A stretch of DNA of 55,117 nt from Candidatus Pacearchaeota archaeon (GTDB lineage: Archaea > Nanobdellota > Nanobdellia > Pacearchaeales > GW2011-AR1): the NCBI GenBank assembly GCA_017609285.1, contig JAFCEE010000001.1, positions 82,475-137,591 of the forward strand, read 5' to 3'. A model generated the notes under the pieces. The model did not search any database and was not told the origin of the DNA. It was given only the letters and a program-made list of their open reading frames with translations. The position numbers and the translations under genes were made by a program. Shown piece after piece: positions 39,251 to 48,935 of this stretch. The stretch's first letter is position 1, and each line of letters starts with the position of its first letter.

Positions 39251-41071
39251 TTAAGAAGATTTATACAATAAAAAATATATATAAAAAGATAATAAAATTG
39301 CTATAACTATATCTAAGTAGAGGATTAAATGAGCAATTTTGTTAAGTAAAAAATCAAAAGCATTATAGGTAGAATAATCATCAAAATTACTTCCTTTTGG
39401 TTTGTATCCTACTGGATAATAAAACCATACATGTGTTGAATCTGCAAAGCTTATTGTTTGAGGTTTGGCTAAAAAAACTGTCCTATAGATGTTAAAATGT
39501 TTTTCTCCTTTTATCCCATAAATAGTCTTTACTAATTCTGCTTTTTTCTTGAAATAATCTGTTATCTCTTCACATGTTTTGTTAAATTCAGGTTGTTTTG
39601 ACACAGTCCCCCAACCAGAGTCGTCTGTTGCAGCTTCAATGTAATACGTTGTTATTGGTATAGAATTCCCTGACCATGAATTCTGGTTTTTCATTAAAGC
39701 TGAAAAATAATTTGTTTCAATGTAATGTCTATCATAAAACATAAATGCTATCCTCCCCCTATAAATTCTGCTGTCTACTACAACAAGGGAATTTGGCTCG
39801 ATGTTTTCATTTTTGAAATCAATTAATTTTCCTAATTCATTTTTTCCAAAAAATCCATTATTCTGATGATAAACTTTTGCTAAACTAAACAAAATTAATA
39901 AACATAGTAAAGAATAAAGAACTACTTTTTTTGTTTTTTCTTGTTTAAATACCTCTGAAATATTGATTATTGAAATAGAGGCAAGCAAAGAGATAAAAAA
40001 ACTTCCAAAAACAAAATGATTAGCTAAGAGTGATGTTCCAGATAAAAACAAAAAAGGGAACAAGAATGCTAAGATTAAAAACAATAAGAATTTATTTTTG
40101 TTTTTGAAAAGAAAAAACAAGCCTAAAAATGCAAAGAAAAGAACAAAAATAGATTCATTGTGATAGAACATTAAAAGTCCATCTACAATTCCAGAATGTC
40201 TGCCATGATTTGGGAAGATTAAATTATAAAGATTAAATGGAGCAATTGTTGGAGCAATATCCTTGTATTTATCTAAAGAGATTCTTGTAAACCTCGCAAA
40301 TTGTAAATCAACTAATCCCTTATCCTTATAAAGAAGATAATTAAAAGTAAGAATTGGGGTTACTAATAAAAGCATAATCAAACCAGCATAAATAATCTGC
40401 TTAAACTTAAATTTGTGAAAATGCCTTTTGTTGTAATAAATAAGGAAGATAGCAAAAGCCGGAATGACACTTAATGCTATTGACTTAATCATTATAGATA
40501 CTCCTAAAGATACCCATGTTAAAATAAAGAATCTTGATTTTGACTTTTTGAGAAATAGAATCAAAAAATACATTGAGAGAAAAACAAAAAATGCCATTGA
40601 GATATCCATCAATGCCGCCATTTGGGTCAGTTGGAAGGAAGAAAACGTAAGGATTATAGAGGAAATTAAAGCTATTTTTTTATTGAAAATCTCTTTCGCT
40701 ATGAGATATATCAAAATTATAATTGCGCTTCCAAATAAAATTGATGTAAATCTCAATCCAAAAACAGATACTCCAAAAATTTTTGTGAATAAATCTGTAA
40801 GCCAAAACCATACTGCAGATTCATCCATTATCTGTAATTTTCCTGAACTGATAAAACCGAGAGCATGTGTTCCATGAACCATTTCATCAGCACAAAATTT
40901 GTTTCTTAAAGCAGTTAAGGTTCTTAAAATAAATCCAATGATAAAAAGAAAGATAATCCATTTTTTGTTATTTTTAGAAAGTATAAAATCAAGAGTTTTG
41001 TCTAAAAATCTATTTAGGAAAACTTGTTTCATCTCTTCTTTTTGTTTCTTTTCAATTTTCTCTTTTTCCAT
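39251..41071 (-). CDS. GT-C family (PMT/ArnT-like) membrane glycosyltransferase
   Basis: FCADEMVHGTHALGF acidic loop; IYLIAKEIFNKKIALISSIILTFSSFQ. Confidence 0.85.
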   Translation of the reverse strand: MEKEKIEKKQKEEMKQVFLNRFLDKTLDFILSKNNKKWIIFLFIIGFILRTLTALRNKFCADEMVHGTHALGFISSGKLQIMDESAVWFWLTDLFTKIFGVSVFGLRFTSILFGSAIIILIYLIAKEIFNKKIALISSIILTFSSFQLTQMAALMDISMAFFVFLSMYFLILFLKKSKSRFFILTWVSLGVSIMIKSIALSVIPAFAIFLIYYNKRHFHKFKFKQIIYAGLIMLLLVTPILTFNYLLYKDKGLVDLQFARFTRISLDKYKDIAPTIAPFNLYNLIFPNHGRHSGIVDGLLMFYHNESIFVLFFAFLGLFFLFKNKNKFLLFLILAFLFPFLFLSGTSLLANHFVFGSFFISLLASISIINISEVFKQEKTKKVVLYSLLCLLILFSLAKVYHQNNGFFGKNELGKLIDFKNENIEPNSLVVVDSRIYRGRIAFMFYDRHYIETNYFSALMKNQNSWSGNSIPITTYYIEAATDDSGWGTVSKQPEFNKTCEEITDYFKKKAELVKTIYGIKGEKHFNIYRTVFLAKPQTISFADSTHVWFYYPVGYKPKGSNFDDYSTYNAFDFLLNKIAHLILYLDIVIAILLSFYIYFLLYKSS

Positions 41072-41209
41072 TTAAGATCAAAGATTTGTTATTAATTAAT
41101 AATTTTTTTAGTATTTTAAATTATTCTTTTTTGGAATTTTTTGATAGTAATAAGAAATATACTTCCTAACATAATTAAACTTAAAAACAATTTTCTCAAC
41201 GATTAAGGA

Positions 41210-42265
41210 ATGAAAAGAGCATTAATTACAGGTATAACTGGGCAGGACGGGGCTTATCTTGCAGATTTTTTATTAAAAAAAGGATATAGAGTTTTTGGGA
41301 CTTATAGAAGGACTTCTACTCCAAATTTCTGGAGACTCCGAGCTTTGAAAGTTCTTGACAAAATTACATTGATTCCAGCTGATATGGCGGATATGTCTTC
41401 TTTGTTAGAAGCTGTAAATCTAGCTGACCCTAATGAGATTTATAATTTGGCTGCCCAAAGTTATGTAAGCGCAAGTTTTGACCAACCATTATTTACTGCT
41501 CAAGTAGATGGTCTTGGTCCATTAAGAATTCTTGAGATTATTAGGCATTTAAACAAGAAAATTAAATTTTATCAAGCTTCTACTTCAGAATTATATGGAG
41601 AATCTATTGAAGATAAAAAAATGCAACAAAATGAAAACACTAAATTTTTACCAAATTCTCCTTATGCTACAGCTAAGTTATATGGCTTTCACATATGCAG
41701 AATTTACAGAGATGCTTATAAGATTTTTGCTTGTAATGGGATTCTATTTAACCATGAAAGTCCTTTGAGGGGATTAGAATTCGTAACAAGAAAGATTAGC
41801 AATGCTGTAGCCAGAATAAAATTGGGCCTGCAAAAAAAATTATTTTTGGGAAATCTTGACGCCAAAAGAGACTGGGGTTTTGCCCCGGATTATGTCAAAG
41901 CAATGTGGTTAATGCTCCAACAAGATAAACCAGATGATTTTGTTATTGCCACGAATGAAACTCACTCAGTTAGAGAATTTGTTGAAGAAGCTTTTAAAAA
42001 TGTTAGATTAGATTGGAGAAAATATGTTCAGACTAAAGAGGAGCTGATAAGACCAAAAGATGTTTCCATTTTAAATGGTGATTACTCAAAAGCTAAAAGA
42101 ATTTTGGGATGGAAGCCAAAAACAAAATTTAAAGACTTAGTCAGGAAAATGGTTAAATCTGACCTAATGAGGTGGAAAAAATTTTTAAATGGTGATAGGT
42201 TTCCTTGGGATGCTTTTGATTACCATGAGAATATAGATATTCTAAAAAGGGGAAAAACGAAATGA
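41210..42265 (+). CDS. gmd: GDP-mannose 4,6-dehydratase
   Basis: ALITGITGQDGAYLADFLLKKGYRVFGTYRR; NLAAQSYVSASFDQP; FNHESPLRG. Confidence 0.95.
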   Translation: MKRALITGITGQDGAYLADFLLKKGYRVFGTYRRTSTPNFWRLRALKVLDKITLIPADMADMSSLLEAVNLADPNEIYNLAAQSYVSASFDQPLFTAQVDGLGPLRILEIIRHLNKKIKFYQASTSELYGESIEDKKMQQNENTKFLPNSPYATAKLYGFHICRIYRDAYKIFACNGILFNHESPLRGLEFVTRKISNAVARIKLGLQKKLFLGNLDAKRDWGFAPDYVKAMWLMLQQDKPDDFVIATNETHSVREFVEEAFKNVRLDWRKYVQTKEELIRPKDVSILNGDYSKAKRILGWKPKTKFKDLVRKMVKSDLMRWKKFLNGDRFPWDAFDYHENIDILKRGKTK

Positions 42266-43359
42266 TTCCGGTAGCTGAACCTTTTTTAGGAGAAGATGAA
42301 TTGAGATATGTTACTGATTGTATTAAACATGGATGGATTTCTTCTGCTGGAAGCTATGTAAAAAAATTTGAAAAAGAATTTGCTAAGTTTTGTAATGTTA
42401 AATATGGCATTGCTGTTTCTAGTGGAACTGCAGCTTTGCACCTTGCTCTGCTTGCATCAGGTATAGAAAAAGGAGATGAAGTTATTATACCAAACTTGAC
42501 TTTTGTTAGTCCTGCAAGTATGACTAAACTTGTTGGAGCTAGACCTGTTTTAGTTGATTCAGATTCTGAAACATGGAATATTGACCCAAAAAAAATAGAA
42601 GAAAATATAACAGGAAAAACAAAAGCTATAATTCCTGTTCATTTATATGGGCATCCAAGCGACATGGATCAGATAATGAGTATAGCAAAGAAGAACAATT
42701 TAAAAGTAATAGAAGATGCGTGTGAAGCTCATGGGGCAGAATATAAAGGGAGAAAAGTTGGAGGTATTGGAGATATAGGGTGTTTTTCTTTTTACGGAAA
42801 TAAAATCATTACAACCGGAGAAGGTGGAATGTGCGTAACCAACAACGAAAAGTTGTATGAGAAAATGAAGTATCTAAGAGATCACGCTATGAAGCCAGAT
42901 AAAAGATATTGGCATGAGGAAGTTGGATTCAATTACAGACTTACAAACATCCAAGCTGCTGTTGGCATCGCACAACTTGAAAAGATTGAAGAGATAATCA
43001 AAGCAAAAAGAAATAATGCTATGATTTATGATTCTCTATTAAAAGGGATAGAGGGGATAATGCTCCCTCCTAATAAATTTTGGGCTAAAAATGTTTATTG
43101 GATGTATTCTATTCTAGTTAATGATAAATTCAATCTAAGCAGAGATAATTTAATGCAAAAGCTAAGAGAAAAAGGTATTGAAACAAGAGCATTTTTTTAT
43201 CCATTAAATGAGATGCCTCCATACAGAAGTGAAGGAGAATTTGAGGTTTCAAAAAAAATTTCGGAGAGTGGAATAAATTTGCCCTCATCAGCCAAACTTA
43301 CAAAAGAGGAGATTAAAAAAGTTTGTAGCGTAATTAGAGAAGTTGCTGAAGTTAAATAG
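42262..43359 (+). CDS. DegT family aminotransferase, GDP-perosamine-synthase-like
   Basis: IPVAEPFLGEDELRYVTDCIKHGWISSAGSYVKKFEKEFA...GNKIITTGEGGM; overlaps gmd by 4 nt. Confidence 0.9.
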   Translation: MIPVAEPFLGEDELRYVTDCIKHGWISSAGSYVKKFEKEFAKFCNVKYGIAVSSGTAALHLALLASGIEKGDEVIIPNLTFVSPASMTKLVGARPVLVDSDSETWNIDPKKIEENITGKTKAIIPVHLYGHPSDMDQIMSIAKKNNLKVIEDACEAHGAEYKGRKVGGIGDIGCFSFYGNKIITTGEGGMCVTNNEKLYEKMKYLRDHAMKPDKRYWHEEVGFNYRLTNIQAAVGIAQLEKIEEIIKAKRNNAMIYDSLLKGIEGIMLPPNKFWAKNVYWMYSILVNDKFNLSRDNLMQKLREKGIETRAFFYPLNEMPPYRSEGEFEVSKKISESGINLPSSAKLTKEEIKKVCSVIREVAEVK

Positions 43360-43478
43360 GATTTTTTGGTGGTTTGTTAATTTTTGAAAAAAAATTCTGA
43401 CCAAAACAGATATAAAAGAGTTAAAAGAAGAATAGTGTGGGAGTAAGTGACAGAAAGACTAAATGAAATGGAACGTGC

Positions 43479-44936
43479 TCAATTTAGGGTTTTTTCATAT
43501 AAAGACAAAACCTGATATTTCTTAACTAATCTAAAATTCTGTAAAGTTAAATTGTCATTTATGGTTAAAGCGTAATTTATTTTTTCATATTCTGTTTTAT
43601 CACTCTGACTTTTTCTCAGCTCAGCAGAAAAACAAATATCCCTCCTGTTCCATGGTTTAGAGCGAGAACAAAATTTTTTTCCTGCAATAATAGAAGAATT
43701 TTTTAGATAAAGTTCATAATCTTGTATGCTTACAAATTCTTTTATCCCATCCCCCCAATATAAATGAGCAAGATGTTGATAGCTATCTGGATGGTTCCCT
43801 ACAATAAAGGACTGATTTGGATATTGTTCCTGAATTTGTTGTAAGTCTTCCTTGATTAATTCTGTTGTAAAGATAGGATTTAAGTTCAAATTGGGAAAAT
43901 TTTTAACAAACATGACAAAATCTTGGCCTTTGGTTTCGTATTTTATTTGTATCAAGTAGGGGTTAATAACCATGAGAGTTAAAACTAAAAAAATTATGAG
44001 TTGTATTCTGAATTGCTTTTTATTTAAAATCTTCGCTAAAAGCAAGATTATTATAGGAATTAGTATAATAAGAAGCCTTATCTGTGGATTGGTAAGCAAG
44101 AAAGCCAAAGAGAATGTTAAGAAAATAATTAATTTTTTGTATTTAATAAAATTCTTCTTTTTATAGAATAAATAAGAGTAAAAAGGGATAAACAATAAAA
44201 ATGAAACTAATCTAAGAGGATTAAATCTAGGATGGTGATAAATTCCACCATAAAGAAAGAAAACTATACAAGAAAAAATATGTTTAAGGATACTATAAAA
44301 AGCAAAACCAAAAAGAAGCTGATCAGTTATTAAACGCGGTAATAGTCCAATAAGAATAAAAAAAAGAAAAATCAAGGAATTTAAAAATTTTTTATTATAA
44401 AAATAGGAAAGGAGAAGAAAAAAAGAAAAATACAAAGAGGTCGCCCAAAAAGCACCACCAAAACCTGCTAAAAGGCCCGCATAAGCAAGATATTTTGTTT
44501 TATTCTGCTTTTCAAATTTTTCAATAAAATAGTAACTCCATAAAAATAAAAAGCTCAGAAAAATGGCTGGAGTAATCCAAGGAATAATATACCATACTAC
44601 AGGACTCACAAGAAAAAGCCAAAGAGTTTTTTTATTTTTTTTGCTTATAAAATAAACACTAAAAATCAAAAGACAAAGCCAAAATATGGAACTTATCTTC
44701 ATTAAAAAAAAATTTTTCGTTAGTCCAACAAATGGAGACATTACCAGACCATACAAAACAGAATGACTTGCTCTTAATCTGGCTTGATAATTTCCTGAGA
44801 AAAATTTTGCTGTATCTGCATAATCTCCTATGTCTGCTGAGCCCTCATAATTAGTAAGTAAAGAAAGTATCAACATAAGTCCCAATACTATAAAGATTAG
44901 TTTTGCCTCTTTATCTCTCATTTTTTCTACAAACAA
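43479..44936 (-). CDS. Multi-TM GT-C-like membrane protein
   Basis: Multi-TM; GDYADTAKFFSGNYQARLRASHSVLYGLV; glycan-locus context. Confidence 0.6.
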   Translation of the reverse strand: MFVEKMRDKEAKLIFIVLGLMLILSLLTNYEGSADIGDYADTAKFFSGNYQARLRASHSVLYGLVMSPFVGLTKNFFLMKISSIFWLCLLIFSVYFISKKNKKTLWLFLVSPVVWYIIPWITPAIFLSFLFLWSYYFIEKFEKQNKTKYLAYAGLLAGFGGAFWATSLYFSFFLLLSYFYNKKFLNSLIFLFFILIGLLPRLITDQLLFGFAFYSILKHIFSCIVFFLYGGIYHHPRFNPLRLVSFLLFIPFYSYLFYKKKNFIKYKKLIIFLTFSLAFLLTNPQIRLLIILIPIIILLLAKILNKKQFRIQLIIFLVLTLMVINPYLIQIKYETKGQDFVMFVKNFPNLNLNPIFTTELIKEDLQQIQEQYPNQSFIVGNHPDSYQHLAHLYWGDGIKEFVSIQDYELYLKNSSIIAGKKFCSRSKPWNRRDICFSAELRKSQSDKTEYEKINYALTINDNLTLQNFRLVKKYQVLSLYEKTLN

Positions 44937-45579
44937 TGAAGTGGGTTATTGGAAAAAACCAAGGGATTTTTTTTACTTTAACTACATCAAAAAAATTTTT
45001 TAGTTTTGTTAGAATATCTTTGATGTCGTATTCAAATAAAGTTACCTTATCTTCAATTTTTGTATCAATGCCAAATAATTTGACAATCGGATAAACTTTT
45101 TTTCTTAATTTTTCATTTGGGAAAGTAATTATTAATTTTCCATGGTTCCTAAGAACTCTTCTTAACTCTTTAAAACCTTTATCTAATTGGGAGCTATGTT
45201 CTATAACTTCTGTGCATATTATTGCATCAAAAAATTTATCAGAAAATGGGGTTTTTTGCATAGAGGCTTTTTTAATTACTATCTCGCTTGAAAAAGATAG
45301 AGATTTTAATTTTTCCCTGAATTTGTCCAAAGCCTCTTTTACTATGTCTATAGCATACAAAGAAAGTGGTTCTTCATGCAGAACTTGCAAAGAGACATAC
45401 CCTGCTTCACATCCAACATCAAGTATTGTTTTATTTTTTGGTTTTATTTCTCTTATTATTTTTTTAACCCTTAGCCTAGAAGGAAAACCTATAATTAGAT
45501 TATTATAAAAAGAATCCATAGGCTCTTTCTTAAATTCCAATTGGGCTGCCCTAAAAGATTTTTTCATTTCTTCATCCAT
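44911..45579 (-). CDS. Class I SAM-dependent methyltransferase
   Basis: ILDVGCEAGYVSLQVL...FFDAIICTEVIEHSSQLDKGFKELRRVLRNHGKLIITFPNE. Confidence 0.92.
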   Translation of the reverse strand: MDEEMKKSFRAAQLEFKKEPMDSFYNNLIIGFPSRLRVKKIIREIKPKNKTILDVGCEAGYVSLQVLHEEPLSLYAIDIVKEALDKFREKLKSLSFSSEIVIKKASMQKTPFSDKFFDAIICTEVIEHSSQLDKGFKELRRVLRNHGKLIITFPNEKLRKKVYPIVKLFGIDTKIEDKVTLFEYDIKDILTKLKNFFDVVKVKKIPWFFPITHFIVCRKNER

Positions 45580-45660
45580 TTTATTTAATTAAAATTTATT
45601 GTTTTTAAATATATATGTGAAAATAAAAATGTATTTAAATTTAGTTTAAATAAAAAAATT

Positions 45661-46407
45661 ATGAAATATAAAATTAAAGGTAAAGTAAGGAAAAATAAGG
45701 ATTTATCAGTTATTATTCCTACATACAATGAAGCTGAAAATATTAGAGAGTTAGTTAAAAAATTAAAAGAAAATTTAAAAAAAATTGATTTTGAGGTAAT
45801 TATAATTGATGACAATTCAGCAGACGGAACTGCAGAGGCAATAGATAAGTTAGTTGAGCGGTCCAAAGGTGAAATTTTGGCTTTGCATAGATATAACAAA
45901 AGGGGAATATTTTCTGCAATTCAAGACGGCATTAAAGTTGCTAATGGAAAGTATATTGTTATGATGGATTCTGATTTATCACATCCACCTAAGAAAATTA
46001 GAGAAATGTGGAAATTAAGAGAGGATTTTGACATAGTTTCTGGCTCGAGATTTATTAGAGGTGGAAGAATGAGAGCTGGTTTTCTGAGAAAATATGGCTC
46101 TTTTATTTTAAATTTCTTATGTTCTTTGATTGCTAATCTAAAAGTAAAGGATGTTATTGGAGGGTTTCATTTAATGAAAAAAAAGGCTTTTGAGTTTTTA
46201 AAATTCAAATACAACTCCAAATTTGGGGAATTTGATTTAGAACTGCTATATAGAGCAAGACAGAAAGGTTATAGTATTAAGGAAATTCCATTTATATATC
46301 AGTTTAGAAAAAAAGGCAAATCAAAAATGAGTGAAAATATTATTGGTCTATTTTCAATGAGTTTAGTTTATCTGAAGAGAGCTATTCAGCTAAGATTTCT
46401 TGGTTAA
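45661..46407 (+). CDS. GT2 dolichol-phosphate mannosyltransferase-like (DPM1-like)
   Basis: LSVIIPTYNEAENIRELVKKL...VMMDSDLSHPPKKI...GSRFIRGGRM. Confidence 0.92.
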   Translation: MKYKIKGKVRKNKDLSVIIPTYNEAENIRELVKKLKENLKKIDFEVIIIDDNSADGTAEAIDKLVERSKGEILALHRYNKRGIFSAIQDGIKVANGKYIVMMDSDLSHPPKKIREMWKLREDFDIVSGSRFIRGGRMRAGFLRKYGSFILNFLCSLIANLKVKDVIGGFHLMKKKAFEFLKFKYNSKFGEFDLELLYRARQKGYSIKEIPFIYQFRKKGKSKMSENIIGLFSMSLVYLKRAIQLRFLG

Positions 46408-46661
46408 ATTTTTATTTAAAAAGAAAGGCTTTTCTTTTTTCATATTAAAAAAGAATTAATTGTATAAACTAGGGCAGCAACTAAAAGCTTTATTAAATTA
46501 TATATAAAATAATGTATTCTAAGATTTGTAAATAGACTAAAAAATTCTGTTAATAAAAATAAGCATTTGTTCACTATCATCCCTAATAACCTATTTATTT
46601 AAGAGAATTTATAAATATATCTTAGCAATTCATAAGATTTTTTTCTATAGTCTAAGTTTGG

Positions 46662-46961
46662 TTAAGCAAATAAACTAAAAACTCCTTTTTGTAATAAAAA
46701 TAATGAAATGAGAATTATAATAAAAGAAGGTAAAGGAGAGTTGAGAGTGATAAAAATTAGGGAGGCTGAAATTATGTCAAAAAAACTAACTACAGAAAGG
46801 TTAGCTATAGAAATGCTTGTAATTGAAAAGAAAATTCCTTTTATTAGAAGATAAAAAGCAAGGACTAAAATAAACTTAGCTGGAATTATATGAAAAAAAT
46901 GGAAAATCCAGAGTGATAAAGCTGTTAAAATATCAAGTGAGCCTAGAATTTTAATTATCAT
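46662..46961 (-). CDS. Small multi-TM membrane protein
   Basis: Hydrophobic ORF with 3-4 TM; ATGA-type overlap with upstream ORF. Confidence 0.6.
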   Translation of the reverse strand: MIIKILGSLDILTALSLWIFHFFHIIPAKFILVLAFYLLIKGIFFSITSISIANLSVVSFFDIISASLIFITLNSPLPSFIIILISLFLLQKGVFSLFA

Positions 46962-47395
46962 TTTTTCTTAAAATAGTTGTAGATTGAATATGATAAAAAA
47001 AGTTTTCTTTTTGCTGTTTGTAAAGGAATATCTTCTATTAAATCTTCAAACAGGTGTATTAAAAATCCAAGAAAAACAAAAAAAAGAGGTTGATAGAAAA
47101 AAGACAAAACTAAAACAAAAAAAAGAGGTTCTATTCCATGAAAAATCATAAAACTATGTTTATGTTTTTTTCTTTCCTCTGGAGACATTTCAAGCCATTT
47201 ATCTTTTTTCGCAAGAAACCATTTATAAGCTATCTTTAAACTTAAGTCTTTCTTTTTGAAAACATAGTAAAGGTAATGGTCTACATCTATGAGGAAAGAT
47301 GAGAAAAAGAAAATTAAAACATAAATTGGCTTAAGAATAAATAAGAGAGGTAGAGAAATAAAAAGATTAATTATAAGATGAGTTTTAGGCAACAT
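46958..47395 (-). CDS. Membrane-bound metal-dependent hydrolase-like (YdjM-like) protein
   Basis: THLIINLFIS...SSFLIDVDHYLYY...KHKHSFMIFHG...HLFEDLIEDIP. Confidence 0.6.
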   Translation of the reverse strand: MLPKTHLIINLFISLPLLFILKPIYVLIFFFSSFLIDVDHYLYYVFKKKDLSLKIAYKWFLAKKDKWLEMSPEERKKHKHSFMIFHGIEPLFFVLVLSFFYQPLFFVFLGFLIHLFEDLIEDIPLQTAKRKLFLSYSIYNYFKKK

Positions 47396-47396
47396 C

Positions 47397-48935
47397 TTAA
47401 CTTTCTATTCTTTTTAATATTTCAGCAAAAGCTGGTCTTGTTATTAATACTCCTGTTGTTATGCCTATTATTGAGGTTACAGCAAAACCTCTTAATAAGC
47501 CAGCCCCTGCCCAGTATATTGGAAACAGGGAAGCTAAAGAAGTGAAGTAAGCCCCTACTATAATAAAGAGCGCTCTTTTAATTCTCTCTATCATACCTAA
47601 ACTCAAACCTGTTCTTGATTCATCTAGCATTATTATTTGTTGGTCTACACCTGTTCCAATAACTACTAAAATTCCTGCGATACTTGCCAAATCAAGATTC
47701 CATTTAATAAAAGAAGCAAAACCTAAAATTATAATAACTTCAGAAAAGCTTACTAAAAGTAAGGAGAGAGAAGATTTTATTTTCCTGTATCTTATAAAAA
47801 CAATAAAAGCTACAGCTGCTAAGGAAGAAAAGCCAGCAAGAAATAAGTATTTGATAAATTTCTGTCCCAGTAAAGGAGAGATTGTATCTAATTTGACTAT
47901 TTCTAATTTATAGGGTAAGGAACCTGTAATAAGAATTGTTTGTAATTTATTCATATTTTCTTTTGCTGAGTTATAGGCTTCTTCTTGAGTATTTCCAAAA
48001 CCAGAACCTGAAACAGCCACTTGGGTTGTTACCCTACCTTTCAAATCTTCTGAGATAAGTAAAGAATCAACTAGCGTATCATCTAAATAGAGGTCAAGCT
48101 TCTTGTCTAGATAATTGCCTTGTTCAGTTATATTTACTTCAAGTTTATCTGTTATTTCTGCGTGTCTTTCTGCTGCTTCTGCACTTAAATAGATAACAAA
48201 AGTAAATCTGCAGGCATAACCTTCCTGTATTTGAGAACAAGATTCTATTCTTGCACAGGTTGCATCATTTCTACAGACAGAAGTTATATCCTTTTTTCCT
48301 CCAACAAAAACTGTTTCATTTCCAATTTTTGCCTCAAATTTTCCTTGCTTGCCTACTAATTCTTTTAAATCTGTGGGCGTGGCTCCAGCAATTTCTACTA
48401 ACATATAATTATTTCCTTCCAAATCTTTTATTGGCCTTATAGTCACATCAGATAAACCATAAACATTAAATCTCTCACTTGAAACGGAGATTAAGTCAGA
48501 TATTTCCTGCGAGGAAAGAGAAACATTTGATGGCTTAACTAAAGCTCTTGCACCACCACTTAGGTCTAAGCCAGTTTTAATTCTTGTCTTTGGAATTTTG
48601 GACAGGGTAATTTCCGGAGGTTTGTCTGTAAAAAGAATAAACTCTTTTTCTCCTGTTTGGATTATAATTTTTGTATAGTTTTTAGAAAGATTTCCTGAGG
48701 GAAAAATTTCTGAAATAATTTTGGAATAATCTTCTAAAGTTTTAATTGGCCGACCATTAATTTTTTCAATTAACATGCCTGGTCTTAACCCTTGTTCAAA
48801 AGCAGTAGAGTTTTTATCTACACTCTTTATTATGATTCCTGATTTCCATGAGGGAGATATTGCGAGTATAGCAAAAGCTATAAAAGCTATTAGAAGCCAT
48901 AACCTGAATCCTATTTTTACCATTTTAACTTTCAC
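47397..48935 (-). CDS. secD: Protein-export membrane protein SecD
   Basis: KTGLDLSGGARALVKP; GTGVDQQIIMLDE; TM4-6 block. Confidence 0.94.
   Translation of the reverse strand: MKVKMVKIGFRLWLLIAFIAFAILAISPSWKSGIIIKSVDKNSTAFEQGLRPGMLIEKINGRPIKTLEDYSKIISEIFPSGNLSKNYTKIIIQTGEKEFILFTDKPPEITLSKIPKTRIKTGLDLSGGARALVKPSNVSLSSQEISDLISVSSERFNVYGLSDVTIRPIKDLEGNNYMLVEIAGATPTDLKELVGKQGKFEAKIGNETVFVGGKKDITSVCRNDATCARIESCSQIQEGYACRFTFVIYLSAEAAERHAEITDKLEVNITEQGNYLDKKLDLYLDDTLVDSLLISEDLKGRVTTQVAVSGSGFGNTQEEAYNSAKENMNKLQTILITGSLPYKLEIVKLDTISPLLGQKFIKYLFLAGFSSLAAVAFIVFIRYRKIKSSLSLLLVSFSEVIIILGFASFIKWNLDLASIAGILVVIGTGVDQQIIMLDESRTGLSLGMIERIKRALFIIVGAYFTSLASLFPIYWAGAGLLRGFAVTSIIGITTGVLITRPAFAEILKRIES

Noticed and set aside
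46408-46440. AAAAAGAAAGGCTTTTCTTTTTT inverted repeat
   Set aside because: A weak A/T hairpin at the 3' end of the DPM1-like gene; probably an ordinary terminator
46441-46661. 220-bp AT-rich intergenic region, searched for C/D RNA boxes
   Set aside because: One partial C-box-like ATGATAG without a matching D box or terminal stem; not enough support
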